A DNA stretch of 64,000 nucleotides from Sporosarcina sp. P13 (GTDB taxonomy: Bacteria > Bacillota > Bacilli > Bacillales_A > Planococcaceae): contig NZ_PDYM01000003.1 of NCBI RefSeq assembly GCF_002743055.1, positions 1 to 64,000 of the forward strand, written 5' to 3'. Below the pieces are notes generated by a model that worked only from the letters and a program-made list of their open reading frames with translations, ran no database searches and was not told the DNA's origin. The position numbers were made by a program, and so were the translations under genes. Shown piece after piece: positions 16,938-27,617 of the stretch (its first letter is position 1; the number at the start of each line of letters is the position of its first letter).

Positions 16938-17150
16938 TTGCTATTACTAAAAGACATGGATATAGCGGAAACATTTGCTGTTTCAGGATTCACTGCAAGA
17001 GTACCGCCTGAACGCATCACTGCTTTGCATGAGTCGTATACAGAAGATCGTATCAGGAGAATGAAAGGTCATGAACCTTCCGTTGGAAAAGTACTATCTT
17101 TCAATAGTGAGGGTCGACCCGTTTACAATTTAGATGAAGCGGTTACCTAG
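16938..17150 (+). CDS. Unrecognised short ORF, possibly a gene remnant
   Basis: Reads from TTG 16938 or ATG 16956 for about 65-70 codons. The part ETFAVSGFTARVPPERITAL and GKVLSFNSEGRPVYNLDEAV has normal protein composition, which suggests a genuine or former coding sequence, but I cannot assign a family and see no clear ribosome binding site. It lies downstream of a strong promoter and before the first dioxygenase, where a regulator might have been. The stretch 17151-17504 after it carries only weak coding traces and the cre-like sites. Confidence 0.3.
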   Translation: MLLLKDMDIAETFAVSGFTARVPPERITALHESYTEDRIRRMKGHEPSVGKVLSFNSEGRPVYNLDEAVT

Positions 17151-17325
17151 TGTTCAGAAGCGGGGGGAGATCGCCTATCTGGACAAATCAGGCAACTTTT
17201 CGTCTTCTAGAGTATTGGCGTTCATATACTCCAAGTTCTTATATTTCCTTTATTGCGTCTTTTCCACTAGGCTTAATAGTAGAGCTACAGATAATGTGAC
17301 ATCAACCAACTTAACTTTACAAGTT

Positions 17326-17350
17326 TTGCAAGCGTATGCAAACGCTTAAG
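17326..17350 (+). promoter_or_regulatory. Candidate cre (CcpA) site with overlapping second half-match
   Basis: TTGCAAGCGTATGCA (17326-17340) matches the degenerate cre consensus WTGNAANCGNWNNCW at all 15 positions. ATGCAAACGCTTAAG (17336-17350) overlaps it and matches 13. AAGCG and CGCTT also form an inverted repeat. It lies 155 bases before the first dioxygenase gene, so catabolite repression of the operon is likely (inference). Confidence 0.5.
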
Positions 17351-17504
17351 AGTCAAAAAAGTTGTGGCTGCTTGACGGGGGGCATTTTGATCCATATATA
17401 AAATACTTTTCAACATCGAGTAGTTTAGTAGCACAATGATTGACTAAGCATTTGAAGGTAATACTAAAGAAACTATTTCATAAAACTTAAAAGGAGTGGG
17501 CAAA

Positions 17505-19022
17505 ATGATTGAAATCCACAAAAAAGTGAATGTGACAGTTAGTCAGGACACTGATAACCCATATTTGAAAGGTTTATTTGAACCAGTTGATACCGAATAT
17601 ATAGCAAATACAGACAGCTTAAAGGTTGTTGGAGAAATACCTAAAGACTTGAACGGTATGTATGTTAGAAACTCACATAACCAAGCACACGAGCCACTTG
17701 GAACATACCACCCATTTGATGGAGACGGCATGGTGCACTCCATTCGTTTTGAAAACGGAAAAGCTGAATACCGTAATCGTTTCATTGAAACAATTGGTTT
17801 CTTAGCTGAACAAGCTGCAGGTGGAAAATCATTATGGCCAGGTATGCTAGAGCCGCATTTGGAAACTTACCGCGGTTGGGGTGCTATGGGTACGATGAAA
17901 GATAACGCGGGTGTGGATGTTATGGGGCATAACGGAAAAATCATTGCTTCGATGTCACAATGTGGCGAGCCATACCAATTAGATCCTTATACACTAGAAA
18001 CAGTTGGAACAGCGAAGTGGGGCAGCAAGCTAATGCCTACTGGTATTTGTTCACACTTTAAACTAGATGTAGACACGGGGGAATTAATGTTCTTTAACTT
18101 TAGCGAGAATTTCCCATTCATGAACTACGGTGTTGTCGATAAGAATGAGCAACTAGTCCACTATGAGCCAATCGAATTGCCTGGACCAAGATGGCCACAC
18201 GATATGGGGATTACGAAAAACTATACAATCCTTCATGATTTGCCGTACCATTTTGATCCGGAAGATTTAAAAGTAGGTGTGCGTAAGCTGAAGTTCTTCC
18301 CGAATCAGCCAAGCCGTTTCGGTGTTGTTCCAAGAAGAGGAAATAACTCACAAGTTAAGTGGTTTGAAGCTTCTCCTTGCTTTATTTTACACCTGTCGAA
18401 CTGTTATGAAGATGGCGACGAAGTAATCATGGATGGTTGTATCCAAGATAACCCAGGGAAGCCAGCAGTAGGTGTTCAAGATGGCAATCCATACGATCGC
18501 ATCCGTAAGCACTTGGACAAGCACCATACGCGAACTCACATGTACAGATGGCGCTTCAATATGAAAACTGGTAAGACAACAGAAGAAGTATTGGACGATG
18601 AAATTACAGAATTCCCAGTAGTTGCTAACCAAATAGTTGGTAAGCCATACCGCTATAGCTATAACGTATTATTCAAAGCTGGAGATTGGCATATGATGGG
18701 TGTAAAGAAATTTGACTTGTTTACAGGTGATCAACAACGTTATGAGTTTGGCGATAATCGCTTCGGTAGTGAACCAGTAATTGCACTTCGCAAAGATGCA
18801 AAAAGTGAAGATGATGGATACTTACTGACGTTCGTCACGGATATGAATACACTTACTTCTGAATGTGTCATCTTGGACGCGAAAGATCTTGAGGCAGGAC
18901 CAGTGGCAATCGTTAGTTTACCAGCACGTATCACAAACGGAACACACGCATGTTGGATTGAAGAAGAGCGTTTAGATGGTGAAACTGCTCATTCAAAATC
19001 CATTGCAAACGTCACACACTAA
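17505..19022 (+). CDS. Carotenoid-oxygenase/stilbene-dioxygenase family protein 1
   Basis: A 505-residue non-haem iron dioxygenase of the carotenoid cleavage oxygenase family, which splits a C=C bond of carotenoids, stilbenes or phenylpropenes (for example isoeugenol) into two carbonyls. The four iron-binding His are visible: His184 (GICSHFKLD), His232 (GPRWPHDMGI), His296 (FILHLSNCYE) and His481 (NGTHACW), together with the conserved HPFDGDGM and EYRNRF. GGAG lies eight bases before ATG 17505. It is followed after 44 bases by an aldehyde dehydrogenase, which would oxidise the aldehyde product. A close paralogue lies at 38754. The substrate cannot be told from sequence; two paralogues suggest two related substrates or a two-sided cleavage. 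Confidence 0.92.
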   Translation: MIEIHKKVNVTVSQDTDNPYLKGLFEPVDTEYIANTDSLKVVGEIPKDLNGMYVRNSHNQAHEPLGTYHPFDGDGMVHSIRFENGKAEYRNRFIETIGFLAEQAAGGKSLWPGMLEPHLETYRGWGAMGTMKDNAGVDVMGHNGKIIASMSQCGEPYQLDPYTLETVGTAKWGSKLMPTGICSHFKLDVDTGELMFFNFSENFPFMNYGVVDKNEQLVHYEPIELPGPRWPHDMGITKNYTILHDLPYHFDPEDLKVGVRKLKFFPNQPSRFGVVPRRGNNSQVKWFEASPCFILHLSNCYEDGDEVIMDGCIQDNPGKPAVGVQDGNPYDRIRKHLDKHHTRTHMYRWRFNMKTGKTTEEVLDDEITEFPVVANQIVGKPYRYSYNVLFKAGDWHMMGVKKFDLFTGDQQRYEFGDNRFGSEPVIALRKDAKSEDDGYLLTFVTDMNTLTSECVILDAKDLEAGPVAIVSLPARITNGTHACWIEEERLDGETAHSKSIANVTH

Positions 19023-19066
19023 GTAATTGAAGACATCTATAAAACGAAGGGAAGTCGGGTGAGAGA

Positions 19067-20509
19067 ATGACTGCTTTACAATCTGAAAATACAATTTCGG
19101 TTCGTAATCCACGTACAGGTGAAAATGACTATACTATTGAATCGATTACTGAACAAAAACTAGCGGAAGTTTGTACAAACATTCGTAAAGAACAAGTCGC
19201 TTGGAATGAACTAGGCGTAGATGGAAGAATTAAAGTTCTCGAACAATGGAAACAAGTGTTGATCGAAAATAGAGAAGTGCTCTTGGACGCAGTTTCTATT
19301 GATACAGGACGTCGAAGAGAAAGTACAAGAGAAGTGGATAATATCGTGAAGTGGATCACGAAATGGAGTATAGTTGCTGAGCAGCAACTAGCTCCACTCA
19401 CTACCGATACTTCACTACCTACCGTAAAATCGACGACAGATTATTCACCATATCCAGTGATCGGTATTATTAGTCCTTGGAACTTCCCACTTTCCCTATC
19501 GTTAATGGATGCAATTCCGGCACTATTGGCTGGCTGTGCAGTTGTTGTGAAGCCGAGTGAAGTCACTCCAAGATTTATCGAACCTATGCTGGCGACAATT
19601 CAACAAGTTCCGGAGTTAGCTAAAGTTTTCGCTTATGTCGTGGGAGCGGGCAACATTGGAGCTGCGATGATCCAGCATATCGACATGGTTTGTTTCACAG
19701 GTAGTACGGCTACAGGAAGAAAAGTAGGAATAGCAGCTGCTGAGAAATTCATTCCGGCATTTTTGGAACTAGGTGGAAAAGACCCAGCAATTGTTACAGA
19801 AACAGCAGATTTGGAACGTGCGACTTCCGCTATTCTAGTAGGTTCTGTTCTAGGGGCTGGCCATCAGTGCTATTCAATAGAAAGAATTTATGTAGCAGAG
19901 TCTATTTATCCGCAATTTGTTGAAATGTTAACGGAGAAAGCCAAACAGATTAACGTCAACTACCCTGAAATTGATAAAGGTGAAGTCGGCCCATTGATTT
20001 TTGAAAAGCAAGCAGACATCATTGCTGATCATATTGCGGATGCAAAAGAAAAAGGCGCGACGGTTCAAACGGGTGGTGAAATCGAGAACCTTGGTGGCGG
20101 ACTTTGGTGTAAGCCGACAGTGATCTCAGGTGTCGATCATTCCATGAAAATTATGAATGACGAAACATTTGGTCCAGTCATGCCTATCATGCCATTTAAT
20201 ACGATTAAAGAAGCAATTGACCTAGCGAATGAATCTCCTTATGGATTGAGTGGAGCTGTATTTGCCGGAACGAATGAAGAAGGCTTGGCCATTGCAAGAA
20301 AGCTAGACGCAGGCGGAATCAGCATTAATGACAGTGGGTTAGCACCTTTCTTCATCGGTGATCGTGATGTAGCAGAAAAGAATGCCTTTAAAGCATCTGG
20401 TTTAGGTGGTTCAAGATTAGGTACTGACTCGATTAAACGATTCGTTCGAAAAAAAGCTCTTCTATGTAATCACTCAAATGAAGCTTCTGCATGGTGGTAT
20501 ACAAAGTAA
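19067..20509 (+). CDS. Aldehyde dehydrogenase 1
   Basis: A 480-residue NAD(P)-dependent aldehyde dehydrogenase: SPWNFPLS with Asn139, cofactor Lys162 (VVVKPSE), FTGST for the nucleotide site, general-base Glu234 (LELGGKDPA) and catalytic Cys268 (GAGHQCYS). It lacks the CVC redox pair seen in the second enzyme (34441). It follows dioxygenase 1 closely and is ended by a terminator at 20529, so the two form a short operon: double-bond cleavage followed by oxidation of the aldehyde to a carboxylate. A vanillin- or benzaldehyde-type dehydrogenase is one possibility, not provable here. Confidence 0.9.
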   Translation: MTALQSENTISVRNPRTGENDYTIESITEQKLAEVCTNIRKEQVAWNELGVDGRIKVLEQWKQVLIENREVLLDAVSIDTGRRRESTREVDNIVKWITKWSIVAEQQLAPLTTDTSLPTVKSTTDYSPYPVIGIISPWNFPLSLSLMDAIPALLAGCAVVVKPSEVTPRFIEPMLATIQQVPELAKVFAYVVGAGNIGAAMIQHIDMVCFTGSTATGRKVGIAAAEKFIPAFLELGGKDPAIVTETADLERATSAILVGSVLGAGHQCYSIERIYVAESIYPQFVEMLTEKAKQINVNYPEIDKGEVGPLIFEKQADIIADHIADAKEKGATVQTGGEIENLGGGLWCKPTVISGVDHSMKIMNDETFGPVMPIMPFNTIKEAIDLANESPYGLSGAVFAGTNEEGLAIARKLDAGGISINDSGLAPFFIGDRDVAEKNAFKASGLGGSRLGTDSIKRFVRKKALLCNHSNEASAWWYTK

Positions 20510-20528
20510 GTATAGGAAATGCAAGATT

Positions 20529-20555
20529 CACAACACCTAGAGATAGGTGTTGTGA
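20529..20555 (+). terminator. Hairpin after aldehyde dehydrogenase 1
   Basis: ACAACACCT / AGGTGTTGT stem with loop AGAGAT. There is no strong T run, so termination may be partial and the Tct genes may be reached by read-through. Confidence 0.6.
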
Positions 20556-20662
20556 ATGTAACTACCAATTGTTATATTCAGGTTTAATAGAATACTCTTC
20601 TCAAAAGCCTAATATTTGATTAATGAAAAAAACACATCATAGAATAGGATTTGAAAACTACC

Positions 20663-21661
20663 ATGAAAAAGAACATAATCTTCGTACTAGCAGCACTTAT
20701 GCTGATCATCGCCGGTTGCTCTTCAGGCAAATCTACAGATGAAGATAAAGAAACAGCAGGAAGCACTTCAGATTATCCCAAAAAACCACTTGAATTAATC
20801 GTACCATTTTCACCAGGTGGTTCTACAGACGTATTTGCTCGTGCAGTTGCAAAAGAGCTTCCAGCATACTTACCAAATAAGCAACAAGTAGCAGTAATAA
20901 ACAAGCCTGGTGCAGGAACGACACTTGGTTTAACGGATGTAGCGAATTCAAAGCCTGATGGCTATACAATTGGTTTTACAACAAGTTCAGGTCTTGATAT
21001 TCAGCCTGCTTACGGAAAAACATCATATAAACCAGAAGATTTCGAACCAATCATCAAAACATATGAGCTAAACTCAGCAATCGTTGTGAAAAAAGACTCC
21101 CCATTAAATACGTATGAAGATTGGTTAGCATACGTAAAAGAAAATCCGGGTAAATTCACGTATGGAACATCTGGTGGTACAGGTAGCGGTGGACATATCG
21201 CTATGGAAGATTTAAGTAAAGAATTAGGTGTGGAAACGAAGCACGTTCCATTTGAAGGTGTTGCAGATGTTATGAATGCAATTTTGAGTGGTCAAATTGA
21301 AGGTGGACAAATGCGTCCAGATACTGACGTTGGCGGTGACTTGAAACCATTATTATTCACAACGGATTCAAAAGGCGTAACTGATTTCTATAAAGATACA
21401 CCGAATACAACAGAACTTGGTTTAAGTGCAAGAAGCGAATACTATTCAGGTTTCATTGCTCCTGAAGGTACACCGGAAGAAATCGTAACGATTTTACACG
21501 ATGCGATTAAAGAAGTAATGGAGTTACCACAAATCAAAGAATTGATGGAAAAACAGAACCTAGTTGTTTCTTACGGTAATCCAGAAGAATTCGCAACTAC
21601 TATTAAAAGCGCTGTAGAACGTAATACAGTAATCATGAAAGACCTAGGATTGATTAAGTAA
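20663..21661 (+). CDS. tctC: TctC-type tricarboxylate-transporter receptor 1
   Basis: A 332-residue extracytoplasmic lipoprotein (Cys19 in LIIAGC) of the TctC/Bug family. After the signal comes YPKKPLELIVPFSPGGSTD, the family hallmark, then PDGYTIGF and TYGTSGGTGSGGHIAME. Such receptors bind carboxylates, often aromatic or amino-acid-like, between two lobes. ATG 20663 starts the signal peptide; AGGA is 13 bases upstream, which is long, and a TTG at 20651 is the alternative. It is followed by tctB and tctA, making the only complete TTT system here; two more TctC receptors (28968, 41081) presumably share it. Confidence 0.9.
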   Translation: MKKNIIFVLAALMLIIAGCSSGKSTDEDKETAGSTSDYPKKPLELIVPFSPGGSTDVFARAVAKELPAYLPNKQQVAVINKPGAGTTLGLTDVANSKPDGYTIGFTTSSGLDIQPAYGKTSYKPEDFEPIIKTYELNSAIVVKKDSPLNTYEDWLAYVKENPGKFTYGTSGGTGSGGHIAMEDLSKELGVETKHVPFEGVADVMNAILSGQIEGGQMRPDTDVGGDLKPLLFTTDSKGVTDFYKDTPNTTELGLSARSEYYSGFIAPEGTPEEIVTILHDAIKEVMELPQIKELMEKQNLVVSYGNPEEFATTIKSAVERNTVIMKDLGLIK

Positions 21662-21671
21662 TTTTGAATAA

Positions 21672-21712
21672 AAAGTAACCATCACACCAGTTAGTATGTG
21701 ATGGTTACTTAC
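21672..21712 (+). terminator. Hairpin between tctC and tctB
   Basis: AAGTAACCATCACA / TGTGATGGTTACTT stem with loop CCAGTTAGTA. Without a T run it may act as an mRNA-stabilising or partially terminating element that sets receptor in excess over the membrane parts, as is common in binding-protein operons. Confidence 0.55.
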
Positions 21713-21746
21713 TTTAGTAACTAGCCGTCTTATAAGGAGTGATCAA

Positions 21747-22199
21747 ATGAGCAAGAAAAAATTAGATATATCCATTCTCGTTGTAATCATCTTGATGGGA
21801 ATTTATTATATCTCTACTGCTGTAAAAGCGAATGAAGGTACACCTGAAGGAGAACTTGGTTCAGGATTTTTCCCGATCATTCTTGGAGTGGCTCTTATTA
21901 GTTTTTGTCTAGTTAGTATTTTGAAATGGCTTAAGAAAACAGATGAGATCCTTCATTTCGATGGTATGAAAAAAATTCTACTAACAATTTCGATCATTAT
22001 CGTGTATTTTCTCGCATGGGAATATATCGGATACTTCTACATCTTAACATTCATTTTATTGTTCGTGTTATTCACGGTTTTCCGTTGGCCATTGGCAATA
22101 AAAAAATCTCGAATGATCACGGTCAATCTTCTCGTCTCACTGGCATTAATGGCATTTATTTATGTCTTATTCAATAACTTGATGTATATCGACTTCTAA
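21747..22199 (+). CDS. tctB: TctB-type small transporter subunit
   Basis: A 150-residue protein with four predicted spans (about 7-25, 41-60, 75-112 in two helices, 124-142). The phrase GELGSGFFPIILGVALI after helix 1 is typical of TctB (GPGxxPxxxxxxL). TctB is the poorly conserved small subunit of the tripartite tricarboxylate transporter. AAGGAG precedes the ATG. The tctA start follows by 18 bases, confirming the operon. Confidence 0.88.
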   Translation: MSKKKLDISILVVIILMGIYYISTAVKANEGTPEGELGSGFFPIILGVALISFCLVSILKWLKKTDEILHFDGMKKILLTISIIIVYFLAWEYIGYFYILTFILLFVLFTVFRWPLAIKKSRMITVNLLVSLALMAFIYVLFNNLMYIDF

Positions 22200-22217
22200 A
22201 ATAAAGGTGGAATTACT

Positions 22218-23705
22218 ATGGACATTTCAGTACTTATAGCCTGCGGGGTTGCCATCTTTGTTGGTCTTTTCGTTGGTATGCTTATGGGAGCGCTTCCAGG
22301 ACTAGGGTTAATGTTAGCGATCTCATTGCTTTTACCCCTTTCCTACAATATGGATGCGCTTAGCTCAATCCTTATGCTTCTTGCAGTATATCAAGGAGCT
22401 GAGTATGGTGGTTCAATTTCCGCTATATTACTAGGGATCCCGGGTACGGCCATGGCCGCAGCGACCCAATTAGATGGACAGCCGTACGCCCAAAAAAAAT
22501 CACCTGGTAAGGCATTGGCATTTTCATTAACAGCTTCTACAATTGGTGGACTATTCGGTGGTCTGGTGCTAATCTTTTTATCCAAACCACTTGCGGCATT
22601 TGCTTTGAAGTTAGGCGAGCCTGAATACTTCATGTTAGGTGTCATTGGATTATTAGCAGTAGCAGCACTAGGATCTTCCGATGCAATGAAAGCTTCTATC
22701 TCGATCATTCTAGGCTTAATGGCAGCTACTGTAGGAATTGATATGTTTACAGGATTACCTCGTTTTACAGGAGATATACTGGAACTGTCCGATGGCATGA
22801 ACATTATTGCGTTAGTTGTAGCCTTATTTGCATTCACAGAAATCTTCAAAATGATTTCAGGGAATCTGAATAAAAAAAGAGAGATACTAGCGAAAGATTT
22901 AAAAGTAAAGTTAACGTTCAAGGAACTTAGAGGTGTAACTAAATCCATTGGAATTGGTGCAACGATTGGATCAATCGTCGGGATTATTCCGGGACTTGGT
23001 GCTAATGCATCTAGCTGGTTCGCTTATATGGCAGCTAAGAAAACAGCAAAAAATCCTGAGACATTCGGGAAAGGGAATCCAGATGGAATTGTAGCACCAG
23101 AAGCTGCGAATAATGCAACAGTTGGAGGCGCATTGCTTCCATTGTTAACACTAGGTATTCCAGGATCTGCCTCCATTGCGATTATTGCAGGAGCATTCAT
23201 CATCCACGGAATTCAACCTGGACCACAAGTATTGAATAATAATCCAGAGTTGATCAACGCAATCTTTATAGGTTTCATGTTTACAACAATTGGTATGTAT
23301 ATCATGGGTAAATTCATGACAGGTATGTTCGCAAAAGTATTAGTTTTACGTGAGTCATTCCTTGTTCCAGCAATTTTAGTATTCTCACTCATTGGGGTTT
23401 ATACATCCCAAAATGCACACTTTGATTTATGGTTAGCACTGGGTCTCGGAGTCGTTGCATACATACTTCGCAAGCTCGATTTCTCAGTAGCTTATTTCAT
23501 CTTAGCATTTGTTTTATGCCCGATTATTGAAACAAGCTTACGTAGAATGGTCATCTTATCTCAAGGCGAAATCGGTTTCTACCTAAATCGTCCAATCTTT
23601 ATGGTATTAGCGATAATCTCTGTATTGATCCTTATCCAAAGCTTACGTAATACAATTATCGCCAATAAAAATAAAAAAGCGATGAAAGAAAATACAGCTA
23701 TTTAA
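22218..23705 (+). CDS. tctA: TctA-type large transporter subunit
   Basis: A 495-residue protein with about 11-12 membrane spans. It carries the two TctA signature loops: GMLMGALPGLGLMLAISLLL near the N-terminus and GSIVGIIPGLGANASSWFAY about residue 253, plus GGSISAILLGIPGTAMAAAT and TLGIPGSASIAIIAGAFI. It would drive secondary, probably sodium- or proton-coupled, uptake of the carboxylate delivered by a TctC receptor. It is the only TctA in the window, so it is expected to serve all three receptors (inference). Confidence 0.92.
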   Translation: MDISVLIACGVAIFVGLFVGMLMGALPGLGLMLAISLLLPLSYNMDALSSILMLLAVYQGAEYGGSISAILLGIPGTAMAAATQLDGQPYAQKKSPGKALAFSLTASTIGGLFGGLVLIFLSKPLAAFALKLGEPEYFMLGVIGLLAVAALGSSDAMKASISIILGLMAATVGIDMFTGLPRFTGDILELSDGMNIIALVVALFAFTEIFKMISGNLNKKREILAKDLKVKLTFKELRGVTKSIGIGATIGSIVGIIPGLGANASSWFAYMAAKKTAKNPETFGKGNPDGIVAPEAANNATVGGALLPLLTLGIPGSASIAIIAGAFIIHGIQPGPQVLNNNPELINAIFIGFMFTTIGMYIMGKFMTGMFAKVLVLRESFLVPAILVFSLIGVYTSQNAHFDLWLALGLGVVAYILRKLDFSVAYFILAFVLCPIIETSLRRMVILSQGEIGFYLNRPIFMVLAIISVLILIQSLRNTIIANKNKKAMKENTAI

Positions 23706-24104
23706 ATACTGTTGTGCAGTCTATAGATAATTGAATGGTTAGAGAATGTATTTGAAGAAGAGTCCGGGATTCTCGTCAAGGATGTGTTTCCAACGCTATA
23801 CTTACTGCGGTGGCAAAAGGCGCATACTGAGCCTCCTGGAGTCTGTCTTTCTTTCCCTTCAACTCTACTATTAGAATACAAGTATTTTGAGAATTCATTG
23901 TAGTGATCAACTCATTTAGTGTTTGTTCATTACTTTGAAAAGTTCAACTAAAAAAATAGGTAGTCAGCTGATTATTGTACTCTTTATCTTTAGGATCAAA
24001 CATAAGTGAAATGGTATCTTACACGTACCTATTTCTAGTTACTTTATTAACACACTATTTATATAGAAGAAACTCATTTTAACAAATCATAGGGAGTGAA
24101 TGTG
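23706..24104. other. Intergenic stretch with a possible coding remnant
   Basis: From about 23730 a short frame reads IEWLENVFEEESGILVKDVF then PTLYLLRWQKAHTEPPGVCL. It looks protein-like but lacks a start and ends after about 57 codons, so it is perhaps a decayed gene end. The rest is AT-rich and should hold the promoter of the hydrolase-groESL operon. No CIRCE-type inverted repeat is present. Confidence 0.35.
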
Positions 24105-24809
24105 TTGGGACAGAAATTAGTATTAATACCAGGATTAAATAACACAGCTGAAACGTGGGATGGCGTAATAAAACACTTACCATCTACGATTGAAGCAATT
24201 GCAGTGGATGTACCTGCAATACCAGCTATTGGTGATATTGCAAATGAATTATTAAAAGAACTGCCTGAAAAATTCTATGTATGTGGATTTTCATTTGGAG
24301 GCTATGTAGCATTAGAAATGCTTTCACAAGCACCAGAGCGAATTTTAGGTATCTCTTTAATGGGGTCATTAACAACAGCTGATAGCGATGTGCAAAAAGA
24401 AAATCGTGCGAAGTCTATAGAACGTGCGGAAAATGGAGAATACTTCGAAATGACAGAAGCAAATGCTCCCAAAACATTCCATCCAGACAGCCTTGAAAAT
24501 GAAGAATTACTTAAATTACGCAAGAAAATTGTTGAAGATTATGGTGCAGAAAATTATATTCCGCATGTCAAAGCAATGATCGGTCGTCAGGATCGTACGC
24601 AAGTGTTAAAAGATGCTGCAATTCCGAAGTTGTTGATTGCTGGAGAATCTGATAAAGTGATTACAGCTGAAAAAGTGAAAGCGGTTGCGGATCAAGTGAC
24701 AGACGCAGAGTACACTACAATCTCTCATACGGGTCATATGATACCACTCGAGCAACCGCTTGTATCAGCAGAAAAGCTAGCGAACTGGATCGAAAAAGTT
24801 AATCAGTAA
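24105..24809 (+). CDS. Alpha/beta hydrolase 1
   Basis: A 234-residue alpha/beta hydrolase: oxyanion region LIPGLNNTAETWDGV, nucleophile Ser63 in CGFSFGGYVA, acid Asp in LLIAGESDKVI and His in ISHTGHMIPLEQP. It resembles the enol-lactonase/MhpC-like esterase group that acts on ring-fission products or esters. GGGAG is eight bases before the TTG at 24105; GTG 24102 is an alternative. A close paralogue overlaps the end of dioxygenase 2 (40228), so each dioxygenase neighbourhood holds one member, which suggests that the hydrolase acts in the same pathway. groES follows by 28 bases. Confidence 0.85.
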   Translation: MGQKLVLIPGLNNTAETWDGVIKHLPSTIEAIAVDVPAIPAIGDIANELLKELPEKFYVCGFSFGGYVALEMLSQAPERILGISLMGSLTTADSDVQKENRAKSIERAENGEYFEMTEANAPKTFHPDSLENEELLKLRKKIVEDYGAENYIPHVKAMIGRQDRTQVLKDAAIPKLLIAGESDKVITAEKVKAVADQVTDAEYTTISHTGHMIPLEQPLVSAEKLANWIEKVNQ

Positions 24810-24837
24810 TTATGAAAAATAATGTAATGGGGGCACG

Positions 24838-25128
24838 ATGACTATGTTGAAACCACTTGGAGATCGTATTGTGATTGAATTAATGGAAGTAGAGGAAAAG
24901 ACGATTAGCGGGATTGTATTACCCGATTCTGCAAAAGAAAAGCCACAGCAAGGAAAAGTCATTGCTGTAGGTAACGGCCGCGTTCTTGAAAACGGACAAC
25001 GCAAAGAGGTAGAAGTAGTAGAAGGCGATCAAATTATCTTCTCAAAATATGCAGGTACAGAAGTGAAGTTCCAAGGTAATGAATACTTGATCCTTAATGA
25101 AAATGATATTTTAGCTGTTATTGGATAA
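24838..25128 (+). CDS. groES: Co-chaperonin GroES
   Basis: A 96-residue (or 94 from ATG 24844) Gro[22 protein letters not shown], the mobile-loop phrase [22 protein letters not shown], and the ending [21 protein letters not shown]. It caps GroEL during folding. GGGGG precedes the first ATG by four bases and the second by ten. Unlike standard groESL operons there is no TTAGCACTC-N9-GAGTGCTAA CIRCE element upstream; it is embedded between a hydrolase and the rest of a catabolic island. It is probably a second, pathway-dedicated chaperonin copy. Confidence 0.95.
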   Translation: MTMLKPLGDRIVIELMEVEEKTISGIVLPDSAKEKPQQGKVIAVGNGRVLENGQRKEVEVVEGDQIIFSKYAGTEVKFQGNEYLILNENDILAVIG

Positions 25129-25131
25129 TAA

Positions 25132-26787
<1,656 letters not shown>

Positions 26788-26797
26788 TAAAATAAAG

Positions 26798-26840
26798 AAA
26801 ACCCCCTTCCTACATGGATTCATGTAGGAAGGGGGTTTTT
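26798..26840 (+). terminator. Strong terminator after groEL
   Basis: AAACCCCCTTCCTACATG / CATGTAGGAAGGGGGTTT with loop GATT and a T run: an almost perfect 18-pair stem. Confidence 0.95.
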
Positions 26841-26931
26841 GATTTGTAATTAAGTTCCGGGGATTATGGAAATCAGCTGGTAAGGGTGGGTTTAGCACAT
26901 AGACATATTTCCATATACTCAAGGAACACAC

Positions 26932-27545
26932 TCGCGCGCTCATAGACCACCCAGCTCACGCGCTCATAGACCTAGCCCACGCGCTCATAAACGCAGCTCA
27001 CGCGCTCATAAACGCAGCTCACGCGCTCATAGACCTAGCCCACGCGCTCATAAACGCAGCTCACGCGCTCATAAACGCAGCTCACGCGCTCATAGACTCA
27101 GCCACACGCTCATAGACCTAGCCCACGCGCTCATAAACGCAGCTCACGCGCTCATAGACTCAGCCACACGCTCATAGAACTAGCCACGCGCTCATAGACC
27201 CAGCGCACACGCTCATAGAACTAGCCCACGCGCTCATAAACCACCCAGCTCACGCGCTCATAGAACTAGCCCACGCGCTCATAAACCACCCAGCTCACGC
27301 GCTCATAGAACTAGCCCACGCGCTCATAAACGCAGCTCACGCGCTCATAGACGCAGCCCACGCGCTCATAGAACTAGCCCACGCGCTCATAGAACTAGCC
27401 CACGCGCTCATAGACCCAGCCCACACGCTCATAGAACTAGCCCACGCGCTCATAGAACTAACCCACGCGCTCATAGACGCAGCTCACGCGCTCATAGACC
27501 CAGCCACACGCTCATAGACCCGACCCATTCTCTCATAACTTCGCT
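26932..27545. repeat. Large GCTCATA tandem array, 28 units plus a degenerate end
   Basis: Twenty-eight copies of GCTCATA[G/A]A spaced mostly 20-21 bases, occasionally 24, with tails such as CCTAGCCCACGC, CGCAGCTCACGC, ACTAGCCCACGC and CCACCCAGCTCACGC. Higher-order blocks recur, so it grew by unequal exchange. The last unit (TCTCATAA) is degenerate. It is not CRISPR: the intervening sequence is too short and is itself repeated. It separates the groESL terminator from the convergent oxidoreductase gene. Function is unknown. Confidence 0.93.
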
Positions 27546-27617
27546 TTTTTGATTATCCATCCTCTCGAGAAGTTTAAATCCCGGACCAGTCACTAATTTT
27601 TTACTTTTCTAATTCTT

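Noticed and set aside
20560-20660. Third copy of the RNA leader before tctC 1 (AATATTTGAT similarity)
   Set aside because: It lacks the AAGAAGA hairpin, the paired strands and the T run; only a short AT-rich match.
24700-24838. CIRCE operator before groES
   Set aside because: No TTAGCACTC-N9-GAGTGCTAA or near match was found upstream of groES or the hydrolase.
26932-27545. CRISPR array
   Set aside because: Conserved word is only 7-9 bases, the intervening 12-15 bases are themselves repeated, and no cas gene is present.
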